From positions 124,001-188,000 of the forward strand of contig CALXQJ010000003.1 in assembly GCA_944390575.1 (NCBI GenBank): a stretch of 64,000 nucleotides of DNA, written 5' to 3'. Made by a program: the position numbers and the translations under genes. The DNA comes from an uncultured Spirochaetota bacterium (GTDB taxonomy: Bacteria > Spirochaetota > Brachyspiria > Brachyspirales > Brachyspiraceae). Below the pieces are notes generated by a model that saw only the letters and a program-made list of their open reading frames with translations, searched no databases and was not told the origin of the DNA. Shown here in pieces: positions 18,911-28,503 of this stretch (position 1 is the first letter of the stretch; each line of letters opens with the position of its first letter).

Positions 18911-18939
18911 TTGAAAAAAATACCTTTATCAATTATTAT
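18911..18939 (+). promoter_or_regulatory. Promoter for glyA
   Basis: TTGAAA at 18911-18916, a 17-base spacer and TATTAT at 18934-18939, about 45 bases before the glyA ATG, which has an AAGGAGA site. Confidence 0.5.
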
Positions 18940-18984
18940 AAAAAACCACTAATAGTTAGTATATAAAAATTAAGGAGAGTTCAA

Positions 18985-20298
18985 ATGCCTAATAAAAAAA
19001 ATGTAAAAACAAAAGAAGTAGTAGTAAAATATAATGTATCTGAAAGTACATTAAAACAATCTGATAGAGAAATATTTAATATAATGAAAAAGGAATATAA
19101 AAGAGAAAATTTAGGTATTGAACTTATAGCAAGTGAAAATATAGTATCAAGAGCAGTAATGGAAGCTCAAGGCTCTATATTTACAAATAAATATGCTGAA
19201 GGATATCCTAATAAAAGGTATTATGGTGGATGTATTAATGTTGATGAGGTTGAAACTCTTGCTATAGAAAGATTAAAAAAACTATTTGATGCACCTTTTG
19301 CAAATGTACAACCACATTCAGGGTCACAAGCTAATATGGCTGTTTATATGTCTGTATTACAAAATAGCGACACTTGTCTTGGACTTTCATTAGACTGTGG
19401 AGGACATCTAACACACGGGCATAAAGTAAATTTCTCTGGAGCTAATTATAATTTTATTCATTATGGTGTAAATAAAGAAACAATGCAGATAGATTATGAT
19501 GAAGTACTTAACTTAGCTAAAAAACACAAACCTAAATTAATAGTGACAGGAGGTAGTGCATACCCAAGATTTATAGACTTTAAAAGATTCAGAGAAATAG
19601 CAGATGAAGTAAATGCATACCTACTTGTAGATCAAGCACATATTAGTGGACTTGTAGCAGCAAAACTTCATCCAAACCCTATAGAATATGCACACTTTGT
19701 AACAGGTACTACTCATAAAACATTAAGAGGTCCTCGTGGTGGATATATATTATCTACTACAGAAGAACTTGCAAAAAAAATAGATAAAAGTATTTTTCCT
19801 GGTATGCAAGGTGGTCCTCTAATGCATATAATAGCAGCTAAAGCAGTATGTTTTAAAGAAGCTTTAGATAAAAAGTTTATTAAATATCAAGAACAAGTAT
19901 TAAAAAATGCAAATGCTTTTGTAAAGGCTTTTAAAGAAAAAGGATATTATATTATCTCTGATGGAACTGATACTCATTTACTTCTAATAGATGTAAAAAA
20001 GTCAAGAAATATAACAGGAGATAAAGCAGAAAAAACATTAGATAAAGCACATATTACAATAAATAAAAATACAATACCCTATGATACAGAGTCCCCTATG
20101 GTTACAAGTGGTATAAGAATAGGTACACCTGCAATTACTACAAGAGGTTTTAAAGAAAAAGACTGTATAGAACTTGTAAAATATATAGATGATGTATTAA
20201 CTAATTGTGATGATGAAAAAACAATAAATGCTACAGCAAAAAAAGTATTAGCACTATGCAAAAAATACCCTATATACAAGTATATAGATGAAATGTAA
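18985..20298 (+). CDS. glyA: Serine hydroxymethyltransferase
   Basis: A 437-residue PLP enzyme converting serine and tetrahydrofolate to glycine and methylene-tetrahydrofolate. Conserved blocks are [61 protein letters not shown] and the PLP-lysine motif [14 protein letters not shown]. The first 20 residues (lysine-rich, [14 protein letters not shown]) are a short extension not typical of the family, but the ribosome-binding site AAGGAGA clearly points to this ATG. It is a single-gene unit with its own promoter and terminator. Confidence 0.95.
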   Translation: MPNKKNVKTKEVVVKYNVSESTLKQSDREIFNIMKKEYKRENLGIELIASENIVSRAVMEAQGSIFTNKYAEGYPNKRYYGGCINVDEVETLAIERLKKLFDAPFANVQPHSGSQANMAVYMSVLQNSDTCLGLSLDCGGHLTHGHKVNFSGANYNFIHYGVNKETMQIDYDEVLNLAKKHKPKLIVTGGSAYPRFIDFKRFREIADEVNAYLLVDQAHISGLVAAKLHPNPIEYAHFVTGTTHKTLRGPRGGYILSTTEELAKKIDKSIFPGMQGGPLMHIIAAKAVCFKEALDKKFIKYQEQVLKNANAFVKAFKEKGYYIISDGTDTHLLLIDVKKSRNITGDKAEKTLDKAHITINKNTIPYDTESPMVTSGIRIGTPAITTRGFKEKDCIELVKYIDDVLTNCDDEKTINATAKKVLALCKKYPIYKYIDEM

Positions 20299-20317
20299 AT
20301 AATAGTTAATATAAAAT

Positions 20318-20352
20318 AAGAGCATGTATTTTATTATAATACAGCTCTTTTT
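20318..20352. terminator. Bidirectional terminator between glyA and rbsK
   Basis: AAGAGC (20318-20323) pairs with GCTCTT (20344-20349) and TGTATT (20325-20330) with AATACA (20338-20343), with one bulged A, followed by a T-run. It separates convergent genes. Confidence 0.82.
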
Positions 20353-20363
20353 TATTTAACTAA

Positions 20364-21233
20364 TTATAAATTACTAACCTCATCATAAGTAGGAATAGAG
20401 TCTATTGCCCCTTTACGTTGTACCGTAATGCTTGCAACTTTCATAGCAAATAATATAGCCTCTTCTAAACTCTTATCATAAGAAAGCATTCTAACAACAG
20501 CACCTAAAAAACTATCCCCAGCAGCTGTAGTATCTACAACATCTACTTTATAAGCATCAAAATGTTTAATATTTTTAGAACTATCTATTAAATCACATCC
20601 ATTTCCACCAAGTGTAAGTATAATATTTTTTACACCACAAGATAATGCATAATCAATACCGCCGATAAGCTCTATCTCTGTTTCATTAGGTATCAATATA
20701 TCAACACCCGATAATATTTCTTTGCTAAGTTTAACGGCGGGTGAAGGATTCAAAATAACAGTTTTATTAATCTCCTTAGCAATACCAATAACATACTCAA
20801 CAATATTAAGAGGTATCTCAAGTTGTAAAACTATAATATCATAATCATTAATAATATCTTTTTTTATATCTTCTTTATTTATTAAAAAATTAGCACCAGA
20901 AACAACAACTATATGATTAGCACCTTTAGAGTCTACTGTAATAACAGCTATGCCAGTAGATGAATTATTTTTTATAATAATATTATCAGTATTAACATTT
21001 ATATTAGATAATGCTGTTTTTATTTCTTCTCCAAAACTATCATCACCAATAGCACCAAACATAGAAACACAAGCATCAAGCTTGGCAATAGCAGCAGCCT
21101 GATTAGCACCCTTACCCCCATTATGTGTAGCAAAACTATTTCCAAGTATAGTCTCACCTTCCTTTGGGAATCTATCAGTATTAACAACCAAATCTTTATT
21201 AATACTACCAATAACTAATACTTTTTTACTCAT
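20364..21233 (-). CDS. rbsK: Ribokinase
   Basis: A 289-residue PfkB-family sugar kinase that phosphorylates D-ribose to ribose 5-phosphate. Family marks: GSINKDLVVNTDRFPKEGET at the start, the PfkB signature region GGKGANQAAAIAKL, and the C-terminal anion-hole and catalytic DTTAAGDSFLGA. It ends the ribose operon, 79 bases after rbsB, with a hairpin in between that may lower its expression relative to the transporter. It completes the chain nucleoside to ribose to ribose 5-phosphate encoded by this cluster. Confidence 0.93.
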   Translation of the reverse strand: MSKKVLVIGSINKDLVVNTDRFPKEGETILGNSFATHNGGKGANQAAAIAKLDACVSMFGAIGDDSFGEEIKTALSNINVNTDNIIIKNNSSTGIAVITVDSKGANHIVVVSGANFLINKEDIKKDIINDYDIIVLQLEIPLNIVEYVIGIAKEINKTVILNPSPAVKLSKEILSGVDILIPNETEIELIGGIDYALSCGVKNIILTLGGNGCDLIDSSKNIKHFDAYKVDVVDTTAAGDSFLGAVVRMLSYDKSLEEAILFAMKVASITVQRKGAIDSIPTYDEVSNL

Positions 21234-21245
21234 ACATAACCTTTA

Positions 21246-21292
21246 TAAAAAATAATAATAGTAGAATATAATTTAATATACTCTACTATTAT
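21246..21292 (-). terminator. Hairpin with T-run between rbsB and rbsK
   Basis: An 11-base perfect stem (21282-21292 with 21255-21265 in minus-strand reading) around a 16-base loop, followed on the minus strand by a short spacer and TTTTTT near 21252-21246. It may act as a partial terminator or an mRNA-stabilising hairpin after the rbsB coding region. Confidence 0.65.
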
Positions 21293-21312
21293 ATAAAAAA
21301 CAAATATATATA

Positions 21313-22203
21313 TTACTTAACTAAAGTAACTTCTACAGGTATTTTTTTCTCAACCTCTTCACCATTAGCAATTTTAAAAGCAGTCTCAACAGCAATAGAA
21401 CCCATTAAGTCAGGTTGCTGAGCTACAGTAGCTTTCATAAGTCCATCTTTAACCGCTAAAACAGCATCTTCTGTAGCATCAAAACCAATAATAGCAATAT
21501 CCTTTCCAGAAGCAACTATAGCCTCTAAAGCACCCAAAGCCATCTCATCATTATGAGCAAAAACACCTTTTATGTTAGGATTAGCTTGTAAAATATTTTC
21601 CATAACAGATAATCCTTCAGCTCTATTGAAATTTGCAGTTTGACTAGCAACTACTTTTAAATTTACATCAGCAATATTATGAAAACCCTTACCTCTATCT
21701 ATAGTAGCAGAAGCACCAGGTATACCAATAAGCTCTGCAACATCAGCACTACTTCCTACTAACTCCAATAAATATTTAGTAGCAAGCTCAGCACCAAGTA
21801 CATTGTCAGAAGAAATCTCGCTATCAACCTCAACACCATTAACAACCCTATCTAATGCAATAACCTTAATACCAGCATCAATAGCATCTTGAACAGCAGG
21901 AGCCACAGCATCAGAATCTACAGGATTAACAATAATAACCTGAACTTTTTTAGATATTAAATCCTCAATATCACTAGTTTGCTTAGCAGTATCATCAGAA
22001 GCATTAACAACACTCAAATTGATATTAAGTTCTTTAGCCTTCTTTTTAGCACCATCAGATAAAGATACGAAAAAAGGATTATTTAAAGTAGATATAGATA
22101 ATCCAACTGACACTTTATTAGAATCCTCAGAAGAAGAATTTCCAGCTCCACAAGAAATAATAAATAGTAGTAGTGATGAAATAAGCAAAATAAATTTTTT
22201 CAT
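21313..22203 (-). CDS. rbsB: Ribose ABC transporter substrate-binding lipoprotein
   Basis: A 296-residue periplasmic sugar-binding protein with lipoprotein signal (LLLFIISCGAG). The mature part follows RbsB: VGLSISTLNNPFFVSLSDGA, IEDLISKKVQVIIVNPVDSDA, ALDRVVNGVEVDSEISSDN, GIPGASATIDRGKGF and GVFAHNDEMALGALEA. It captures D-ribose (or a related sugar) and delivers it to RbsC/RbsA. A GGAG site lies upstream of the ATG, 30 bases after rbsC. The lipid anchor rather than free periplasmic form is common in spirochaetes and Gram-positives. Confidence 0.92.
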   Translation of the reverse strand: MKKFILLISSLLLFIISCGAGNSSSEDSNKVSVGLSISTLNNPFFVSLSDGAKKKAKELNINLSVVNASDDTAKQTSDIEDLISKKVQVIIVNPVDSDAVAPAVQDAIDAGIKVIALDRVVNGVEVDSEISSDNVLGAELATKYLLELVGSSADVAELIGIPGASATIDRGKGFHNIADVNLKVVASQTANFNRAEGLSVMENILQANPNIKGVFAHNDEMALGALEAIVASGKDIAIIGFDATEDAVLAVKDGLMKATVAQQPDLMGSIAVETAFKIANGEEVEKKIPVEVTLVK

Positions 22204-22233
22204 TATTTTTCTCCTTAAAAAATTTTTATAATA

Positions 22234-23166
22234 TTATCTATTTCTATCAGAAATAACAGCTAAGAAAATTACAAATGCCTTTACAACATCTTGATAATAT
22301 GATGATACACCTATAATATTTAATCCATTATTTAAAACAGCAATAATTAATATACCAATTAAAGTACCAGTAATCTTACCACGACCACCAGACATACTAG
22401 TACCCCCCAAAGCAACAGCAGCAATAGCATCAAGCTCATACCCCACACCCAATGTAGGTTGTGCAGAACCTAAACGTGATACCAATATAAGTCCAGATAA
22501 TGATGCCATAAATCCAGAAGTTGCATATACTATAAGCTTTACTTTATTAATACTAATACCAGCAAGCTCTGCTGCTTTAGAATTACTTCCAGTAGCATAA
22601 ATCTGTCTACCTAAAATAGTACTTCTTAGTATAAACAAAAATAAAATAAAAAATAAAGCAAGTATCCAAACAGGAATAGGTATGCCAATAAATGAACCTT
22701 TACCTATATTATTAAGTATAATATTATCTCCAAGTCTTGATATAGGACGACCACCACTTAATATCATAGTGATACCTCTATAACCTGTCATTGTAATAAG
22801 AGTAGCAATAAAAGGTTGTAGTCTTGATTTTGTAACCATAAGACCACTAATAAGACCTAATAAAATGCCAAATATTAAAGCTACTATCATAGCTATAGGT
22901 GCTGGAAGACCCATTTTTATAGTATGTGCACATATTATACTTGTTAAAGCTAATATAGACCCTACAGATAAATCTATTCCTCCTGTAAGTATAATAGCTG
23001 TCATACCAAATGCTATTAAACCATTAATTGCAGATTGTCTAAGTAAAGATAAAAAATTACCAAAAGTTCTAAAATCAGGACTTATTATACCAATAGTAAT
23101 AATAAGCACAAATAATGCTATTAATGAACCATAGTCCTGTATATATTTTAATTTATCCTTATTCAC
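22234..23166 (-). CDS. rbsC: Ribose ABC transporter permease
   Basis: A 310-residue inner-membrane protein with about nine or ten hydrophobic segments. Typical RbsC sequences are SPDFRTFGNFLSLLRQSAIN, GMTAIILTGGIDLSVGSILAL, GGRPISRLGDN, GRQIYATGSNSKAAELAGI (the ATPase-contact loop) and RLGSAQPTLGVGYELDAIAA. It forms the ribose channel with RbsA. Its ATG overlaps the end of rbsA by 4 bases, so translation is coupled. Confidence 0.93.
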   Translation of the reverse strand: MNKDKLKYIQDYGSLIALFVLIITIGIISPDFRTFGNFLSLLRQSAINGLIAFGMTAIILTGGIDLSVGSILALTSIICAHTIKMGLPAPIAMIVALIFGILLGLISGLMVTKSRLQPFIATLITMTGYRGITMILSGGRPISRLGDNIILNNIGKGSFIGIPIPVWILALFFILFLFILRSTILGRQIYATGSNSKAAELAGISINKVKLIVYATSGFMASLSGLILVSRLGSAQPTLGVGYELDAIAAVALGGTSMSGGRGKITGTLIGILIIAVLNNGLNIIGVSSYYQDVVKAFVIFLAVISDRNR

Positions 23167-24653
23167 AATTCTCCTCCAGTAGCAAGTATAATTATATTTT
23201 CTTCATTGATATCTTCTTTAGTCTCTAGAAAACCACTAAAATGACCTTCATGTATTACCATAACCCTATCACTCATACCTATAACTTCAGGTAGTTCTGA
23301 TGACACCATAAGTATAGCAAAACCATCATTAGCCAACTTATTAATAATAGAATATATCTCTTTCTTAGAAGCTATATCAACACCTCTTGTAGGTTCATCA
23401 AGTATTAATATATTTGGATTGCTTAATATCCATTTAGCAAAAATAACCTTCTGCTGATTTCCACCACTCAGATTTCCACATATATGATTAATACCACTAC
23501 ACTTTACATTAAAGTCACTAATAGCAAGAGTACTATTATTATTTTCTTTTTCTCTATTAATAACAAATTTATTATTAACAACAAGATTAAAATTATTTAA
23601 TGAAATATTAGTTTTAATATCTTCATTAAGCATTAATCCCTCTTCTTTTCTATCTTCTGTGATAAAACCAATACCAGCACTTATAGCCTGTTTTGGATTT
23701 TTAATATGAACAACCTTACCATCAATCTCAATATGTCCACTATGAACAGGTAGCACCCCAAAAATAGTTTTCATAATTTCAGTTCTACCAGCACCCATAA
23801 GCCCATAAACACCAAGTATTTCTCCATAACGTAAATTAAAAGATACATCTCTAAAATAAGGCTCTGATGTGAGAGAACATACATTTAATGCTATATCTCT
23901 CTTAATACTCTCTGTTTTTGGAAATCTGTCTCCTATATCTCTACCTATCATCATATTAACAATCTCATTAATAGAAGTATCAAGTATATTACGAACACCT
24001 ACATAACTACCATCTCTCATCACAGTTATTCTATTACATAACTCAAATATCTCTTCCATTCTATGAGAAATATAAATAATAGAAACACCATTATTTTTTA
24101 ATTCTCTTATTATTTTAAATAAATGCTCTGTTTCTTTATTTGTTAAAGCTGCTGTTGGCTCATCCATTATTATAACTTTGATATCAGATATTAAAGCTCT
24201 TGCTATTTCAACCATCTGTCTTTGACCAACAGATAAATTAATAAGTTTATCATTATAACTCAAACTCATACCCAAAGACTTTAGAGTATCTTGAACCTTA
24301 GCTCTCATAGCCTTCTTATCTAAAACACCAAATTTATTATATATTTCTTTCCCTAAAAATATATTCTCTTCTACGGTCATATCAAGTAAACTATTAAGTT
24401 CTTGATGTATAAAAACAATTCCAAACTCCTCAGCTTCTTTAGGATGATTAAATGAAACCTCTCTATCATCAATAATAATACTACCAGAATCTTTAGAATA
24501 TACTCCAGTTAATATTTTCATTAAAGTAGATTTACCAGCTCCATTCTCACCCATCAAAGCATGTATCTCACCATCAGATAGTGAAAAAGAAGCATTAGTT
24601 AAAACTCTAACACTACCAAAAGATTTTTGAATATCTTTCATCTCTATTTTCAT
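23163..24653 (-). CDS. rbsA: Ribose ABC transporter, duplicated ATP-binding protein
   Basis: A 496-residue protein with two ABC ATPase domains. Domain 1 has Walker A GENGAGKST, signature LSVGQRQMVEIARAL and Walker B VIIMDEPTAALT. Domain 2 has the degenerate Walker A GLMGAGRTE usual for RbsA/MglA, signature LSGGNQQKVIFAKW and LILDEPTRGVD. It powers ribose uptake at the inner face of the membrane. It lies 12 bases after rbsD and overlaps rbsC by 4 bases. Confidence 0.95.
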   Translation of the reverse strand: MKIEMKDIQKSFGSVRVLTNASFSLSDGEIHALMGENGAGKSTLMKILTGVYSKDSGSIIIDDREVSFNHPKEAEEFGIVFIHQELNSLLDMTVEENIFLGKEIYNKFGVLDKKAMRAKVQDTLKSLGMSLSYNDKLINLSVGQRQMVEIARALISDIKVIIMDEPTAALTNKETEHLFKIIRELKNNGVSIIYISHRMEEIFELCNRITVMRDGSYVGVRNILDTSINEIVNMMIGRDIGDRFPKTESIKRDIALNVCSLTSEPYFRDVSFNLRYGEILGVYGLMGAGRTEIMKTIFGVLPVHSGHIEIDGKVVHIKNPKQAISAGIGFITEDRKEEGLMLNEDIKTNISLNNFNLVVNNKFVINREKENNNSTLAISDFNVKCSGINHICGNLSGGNQQKVIFAKWILSNPNILILDEPTRGVDIASKKEIYSIINKLANDGFAILMVSSELPEVIGMSDRVMVIHEGHFSGFLETKEDINEENIIILATGGEL

Positions 24654-24665
24654 AATACCACCATC

Positions 24666-25061
24666 TTAAAAAATACAAGCAGATCTTAATATAATATTAG
24701 CGTATGCTGTTGCCTCTCCTGTTCTAATTATAGCTTTACAATTAGAAGTTTGTTTCTTAAACTCTGTATGAGCTACATATTCATATTCTATACCATTTAA
24801 TAATGATAATATTTTATTATTTATATCAACATTTTTATCTTTTATCTCAGATGCTAATATAAAATGTTCTACTTTCATATCATTAATAACTTCTTCTAAA
24901 ACATCAATAAAACTTGGGATACCCATCTTAATAGACAAATCTATTACCTTAACATTATCAGGATAAGGAAGACCTAAATCCCCTATACAAATACTATCAG
25001 TATGCCTAAGTTCTGATAATACTTTAGATATTTCTGTGTTTATTATTCCTTTTTTCTTCAT
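24666..25061 (-). CDS. rbsD: D-ribose pyranase
   Basis: A 131-residue mutarotase converting beta-pyranose to furanose ribose so that ribokinase can use it. The active-site region ELRHTDSICIGDLGLPYPD includes the catalytic His20, and the C-terminal signature RTGEATAYANIIL is present with Ala where most members have Pro. Length is normal. It is the second gene of the operon, 47 bases after the nucleoside hydrolase. Confidence 0.92.
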   Translation of the reverse strand: MKKKGIINTEISKVLSELRHTDSICIGDLGLPYPDNVKVIDLSIKMGIPSFIDVLEEVINDMKVEHFILASEIKDKNVDINNKILSLLNGIEYEYVAHTEFKKQTSNCKAIIRTGEATAYANIILRSACIF

Positions 25062-25108
25062 AAAATAAATAACTCTCTATAAAAAATATTATTAATTAAT
25101 AAAAAATA

Positions 25109-26026
25109 CTATAACACAAAAGAGTCTAAAAGCAAGTTAATAAACTTTTTATGATCTACACTTGTTAATCTCTTTATCTTTATAAGATTTTGAGTTTCGC
25201 CTTTTTCTCTAAGCTCATTTTTATGATAAATACTAAGACCACGAGTTTTACCATCAAGCTGAATATCAACATAAACTTCTTCTGTAGTATAATGCTCTGA
25301 ATGCTTTATATAAACAATAGGACAAGCATCATATATTAAAGCACGGCGAGAACCAAACTCTCTTTCTATAATAAATCTTAATAATTGTTCAACCCAATTA
25401 TCTATTTTTTGTTTGCTCACATACTCATCTAATTCTTCAGGAAGTATATAAGCATAATTATCTGTTATATCTAAATCACTAAGTACAATATTAAGCCCTT
25501 GATTAAATACAAAATAAGCAGCCTCAACATCAGAATAAAAATTAAACTCTCCATATTGAGTTATATTACCATAAGAACCACCACCCATTATATATAAGCA
25601 TTCTATTTGTTCTTTATACTTAGGAAAATGCATTAAAAATGTACTAATATTTGTTAATGGTCCTAAAGCTATAATATTTAATTTTTTATCTTTATTACTT
25701 TCAAACCAATTAATAAGCCCTTGAAACATATGCTCCTTAAACTCATATTTTTTTTCTATAACAATAGGACCTAAATTAGTTCCGTGAATTTCACTTGCTG
25801 TAAATTGAGTTCCTCTGCAAGCACAAGAAGCTCCATAATATGCTGGTATATTTTTATTTTTATAATCTAATAAAGCACAAAGATTAGTATAAGTAGTGTT
25901 AAGACCCAAATTACCAGCTACAGCACTACAACCTACTATATTAAAATTATTATTTAAAGCCCAAAGAATAGCAACAGCATCATCTATACCAGGATCTGTA
26001 TCTATCCAAAAATATTTATCATTCAT
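25109..26026 (-). CDS. Ribonucleoside hydrolase (IU-NH family)
   Basis: A 305-residue nucleoside N-ribohydrolase that would release free ribose and a base from ribonucleosides. The Ca-binding N-terminal motif is DTDPGIDDAVAIL (Asp9, Asp11, Asp15, Asp16), followed by GPLTNISTFL, MGGGSYGNITQYGEFNFYSD and the final Ca ligand in YDACPIVYI. The residue before that Asp is Tyr, where classical inosine-uridine hydrolases have a catalytic His, so the substrate range may be shifted. As the first gene of the ribose operon, it ties nucleoside breakdown to ribose uptake and phosphorylation. There is no signal peptide, so it acts in the cytoplasm. Confidence 0.88.
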   Translation of the reverse strand: MNDKYFWIDTDPGIDDAVAILWALNNNFNIVGCSAVAGNLGLNTTYTNLCALLDYKNKNIPAYYGASCACRGTQFTASEIHGTNLGPIVIEKKYEFKEHMFQGLINWFESNKDKKLNIIALGPLTNISTFLMHFPKYKEQIECLYIMGGGSYGNITQYGEFNFYSDVEAAYFVFNQGLNIVLSDLDITDNYAYILPEELDEYVSKQKIDNWVEQLLRFIIEREFGSRRALIYDACPIVYIKHSEHYTTEEVYVDIQLDGKTRGLSIYHKNELREKGETQNLIKIKRLTSVDHKKFINLLLDSFVL

Positions 26027-26129
26027 ATAACAACCTCATTTTTATATATAAAAACTAAGTATAGTAGATAAAAAACTATTTTCAATATAAATTAATAAAT
26101 ATTTTAAATTAAGTACTAATATATGATAT

Positions 26130-26158
26130 TTGACTTAATACAAAAATAATAGTATTAT
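26130..26158 (+). promoter_or_regulatory. Promoter abutting the methyltransferase start codon
   Basis: TTGACT at 26130-26135, 17 bases, TATTAT at 26153-26158. The expected transcription start (about 26165) falls on the A of the ATG at 26165, and there is no ribosome-binding site, which suggests a leaderless mRNA. Confidence 0.55.
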
Positions 26159-26164
26159 GATCAA

Positions 26165-27091
26165 ATGAAACATTTAATAAATAAAATAACATGTGATGAT
26201 GCTTTAAATTCAATGAAACAAATTGATGATAATAGTATATCATTAATCATAACAAGTCCACCATATTGGAATTTAATAGATTATGAAGTAAAAGGTCAAT
26301 ATGGACAATGCTCTTATGAAGAATATTTAGAACAAATGTTATTCATTTTTAAAGAATCCGCGAGAATCTTGGAGCCAAATGGAAAAATAGCATATATAAC
26401 CCCTATAGTTCCAGTATCTAAATCCATAGATAACTCAACTCACACGAGGAAACTATTAAATATATCATCAGACATAGAAAGAAAAATATTAGATGCAAAT
26501 ATAGGACTACATAGATTTAGTTTATATATATGGCAGAAACAAACTTCTAAAAAAATGTTTGGAAGTTATCCGTATCCTCCAAATATTTACGAAGATAATA
26601 CTATAGAATTTATAAATGTATTAGTAAAAGATGGTTCTCCAAAAAAAATTCCTAAGGAAGTAAAAGAATATAGTAAAATAACACAGGAGGAATGGTTAAA
26701 TATATCTATGCAAGTTTGGCCTATTATGCCAACTAATATCAATAGAAAAAATTTGGGAGGACATCCAGCACCTTTTCCTATTGAAATACCTAATAGATTA
26801 ATAGCTATGTACTCTTTTGCTACAGTTGAAGAATTAGGGTTTAAAGGTGATATAGTACTTGATATGTTTAATGGTTCAGGAACAACAACATTATCAGCCT
26901 ATTTAAGTAATAGAAGATTTATAGGAATAGAATTAAATATAAATTATTGTAATATTGCTAGAGAGCGAATTTCAAATATAGATAAAAATATAGGTAGAAA
27001 TTTAATAATAGATAAAGTAAAAATGCCACAGAAAGAAAATTATAATATTGATAATAATTCTGAAAAAGGTCAAATGCTATTTAGCTTATGA
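26165..27091 (+). CDS. DNA methyltransferase of a type II-like R-M system (SPPY class)
   Basis: A 308-residue amino-methyltransferase. The catalytic motif TSPPYW is at residues 30-35 and the SAM-binding motif DMFNGSGTTTLSAYL starts at 233, giving the order IV then I (beta-like). SPPY is typical of N4-cytosine methylases, though N6-adenine members with this motif exist, so the target base is not certain. The region between (about 100-200) should contain the recognition domain. It shares an ATGA overlap with the downstream nuclease gene. Role: protects host DNA from that nuclease. It has no ribosome-binding site, see the promoter entry. Confidence 0.87.
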   Translation: MKHLINKITCDDALNSMKQIDDNSISLIITSPPYWNLIDYEVKGQYGQCSYEEYLEQMLFIFKESARILEPNGKIAYITPIVPVSKSIDNSTHTRKLLNISSDIERKILDANIGLHRFSLYIWQKQTSKKMFGSYPYPPNIYEDNTIEFINVLVKDGSPKKIPKEVKEYSKITQEEWLNISMQVWPIMPTNINRKNLGGHPAPFPIEIPNRLIAMYSFATVEELGFKGDIVLDMFNGSGTTTLSAYLSNRRFIGIELNINYCNIARERISNIDKNIGRNLIIDKVKMPQKENYNIDNNSEKGQMLFSL

Positions 27092-28443
27092 ATACATATT
27101 GGAAAAATTTTATAAAAACTTATATAAGTGACACTTTATATTGGTACATTCCTAAAGGCTTTACAGTAAAAGAAGAAAATTTTGAATCTATTAGAAATAA
27201 ACTTAAAGTGTTAAATAAACATAATTTTAAAAGATTTGATAAAAATTTACAAACAATTATTAGAAAAGAACTAATAAAAAAAAATTTATATATTCCTAAA
27301 GCTAAAAACCAAAGTGAAGAAGATGAAAATGCAATAGTTAGAGTATTAAAAGTAGTAAATACTACTTTAGGATTAGCTTGGGTAAATGATAGTGAAAAAT
27401 TACATATAACAGAAGTTGGTAAAAAAGTATTAGAGGATAATAACTCATATAAAGAAATAATCAGAGAACAAATACATAAATTTCAATTTAATAAGTATAA
27501 AGAATATAGTATTCAAGTAAATCCTATTTATTATTTATCAAAAGTTATAATTAATCTAAAAGATAAATATCTTACAAAAGATGAATATTGCTTATTTATA
27601 GCAAAAAAAATGTATAACTATGATATTAGTAAATCTATAGAGGAAGTAGAAAGATATAGATTATTGTCTGACAATAGTAAAAATAAAATAATAGAAAAAA
27701 TAAAATCTAAAAAAATACCTATTAATAAAAGAAAATCTATATATGAAACTATATTTAGAAATAGTACATATGCCTTTAATTTTTTTGTATCATCCAATTT
27801 ATTTAAATTAGAAAAAAAATCATTAAATATTTTAGACATACAAAAATTAAAAACATTTATAAAAGAAAATGATAAAAATAATATATGGATAGAATTTAGA
27901 GAAGAAAAAGATTGGTTTTACTATTATGGGAATTATAATAAAAAAACTGCTATAGAATTTGCATTAGATTATTATAGAGATATTTCTGATGTTAACAATT
28001 CTATAAATTTATTTAATTTTTGTAAGAAAAATAAAATTAGTATAAATAATGAAATTTTAGATAAAGACTTTAAGTCTGTTTTAGTAGACGAAAAGATTTT
28101 AGAAGATTTTTTGGAAAGACATCTTGAAGAATTAGAAGAAGGATTAAAATTAATAGGTAGACAATATCCCACTATTACAGGCCCTATAGATATATTGGCT
28201 AATGATAAATATGGGAATATCGTAGTTATAGAACTAAAAAAGAATAGAGTAGCTGATAAAGTTATAGGACAAATATCAAGATATGTTACATTTTTTGAAA
28301 ATGAATTTGAGAAACAAAAAATAAGAGCAATTATAGTAGGAAAAAATATAGATAGAAATTTAGAAAAATCTGTAAAAGCCTTAAAATTTCAAACAGACTT
28401 ATATAAATTTGATTATAAAGTAGCATTTAAAAAAATAAATTAA
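27088..28443 (+). CDS. Probable restriction endonuclease with NucS-like C-terminal nuclease domain
   Basis: A 451-residue protein. The C-terminal 115 residues resemble the NucS/DUF91 nuclease: LEDFLERHLEELEEGLKLI, then GPIDILANDKYGNIVVIELK with Asp368, Glu382 and Lys384 as the PD-(D/E)XK triad, then IGQISRYVTFFENEF. Residues about 90-220 look helical with a winged-helix-like pattern that weakly recalls AlwI-family type IIS enzymes. The start overlaps the methylase stop by 4 bases, so it is made after the methylase from one transcript. A restriction partner is the natural reading; target sequence and cleavage pattern are unknown. Confidence 0.75.
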   Translation: MNTYWKNFIKTYISDTLYWYIPKGFTVKEENFESIRNKLKVLNKHNFKRFDKNLQTIIRKELIKKNLYIPKAKNQSEEDENAIVRVLKVVNTTLGLAWVNDSEKLHITEVGKKVLEDNNSYKEIIREQIHKFQFNKYKEYSIQVNPIYYLSKVIINLKDKYLTKDEYCLFIAKKMYNYDISKSIEEVERYRLLSDNSKNKIIEKIKSKKIPINKRKSIYETIFRNSTYAFNFFVSSNLFKLEKKSLNILDIQKLKTFIKENDKNNIWIEFREEKDWFYYYGNYNKKTAIEFALDYYRDISDVNNSINLFNFCKKNKISINNEILDKDFKSVLVDEKILEDFLERHLEELEEGLKLIGRQYPTITGPIDILANDKYGNIVVIELKKNRVADKVIGQISRYVTFFENEFEKQKIRAIIVGKNIDRNLEKSVKALKFQTDLYKFDYKVAFKKIN

Positions 28444-28446
28444 TAA

Positions 28447-28490
28447 AAAATCATAACTATATACATAAAGTATAAAGCTATGATTTTATA
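28447..28490. terminator. Bidirectional terminator
   Basis: AAAATCATA (28447-28455) pairs with TATGATTTT (28479-28487), extended inward by a partly paired segment, between the convergent nuclease and phosphoglucomutase genes. A-run and T-run flank the stem. Confidence 0.7.
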
Positions 28491-28503
28491 ACACTAACAA
28501 TAT

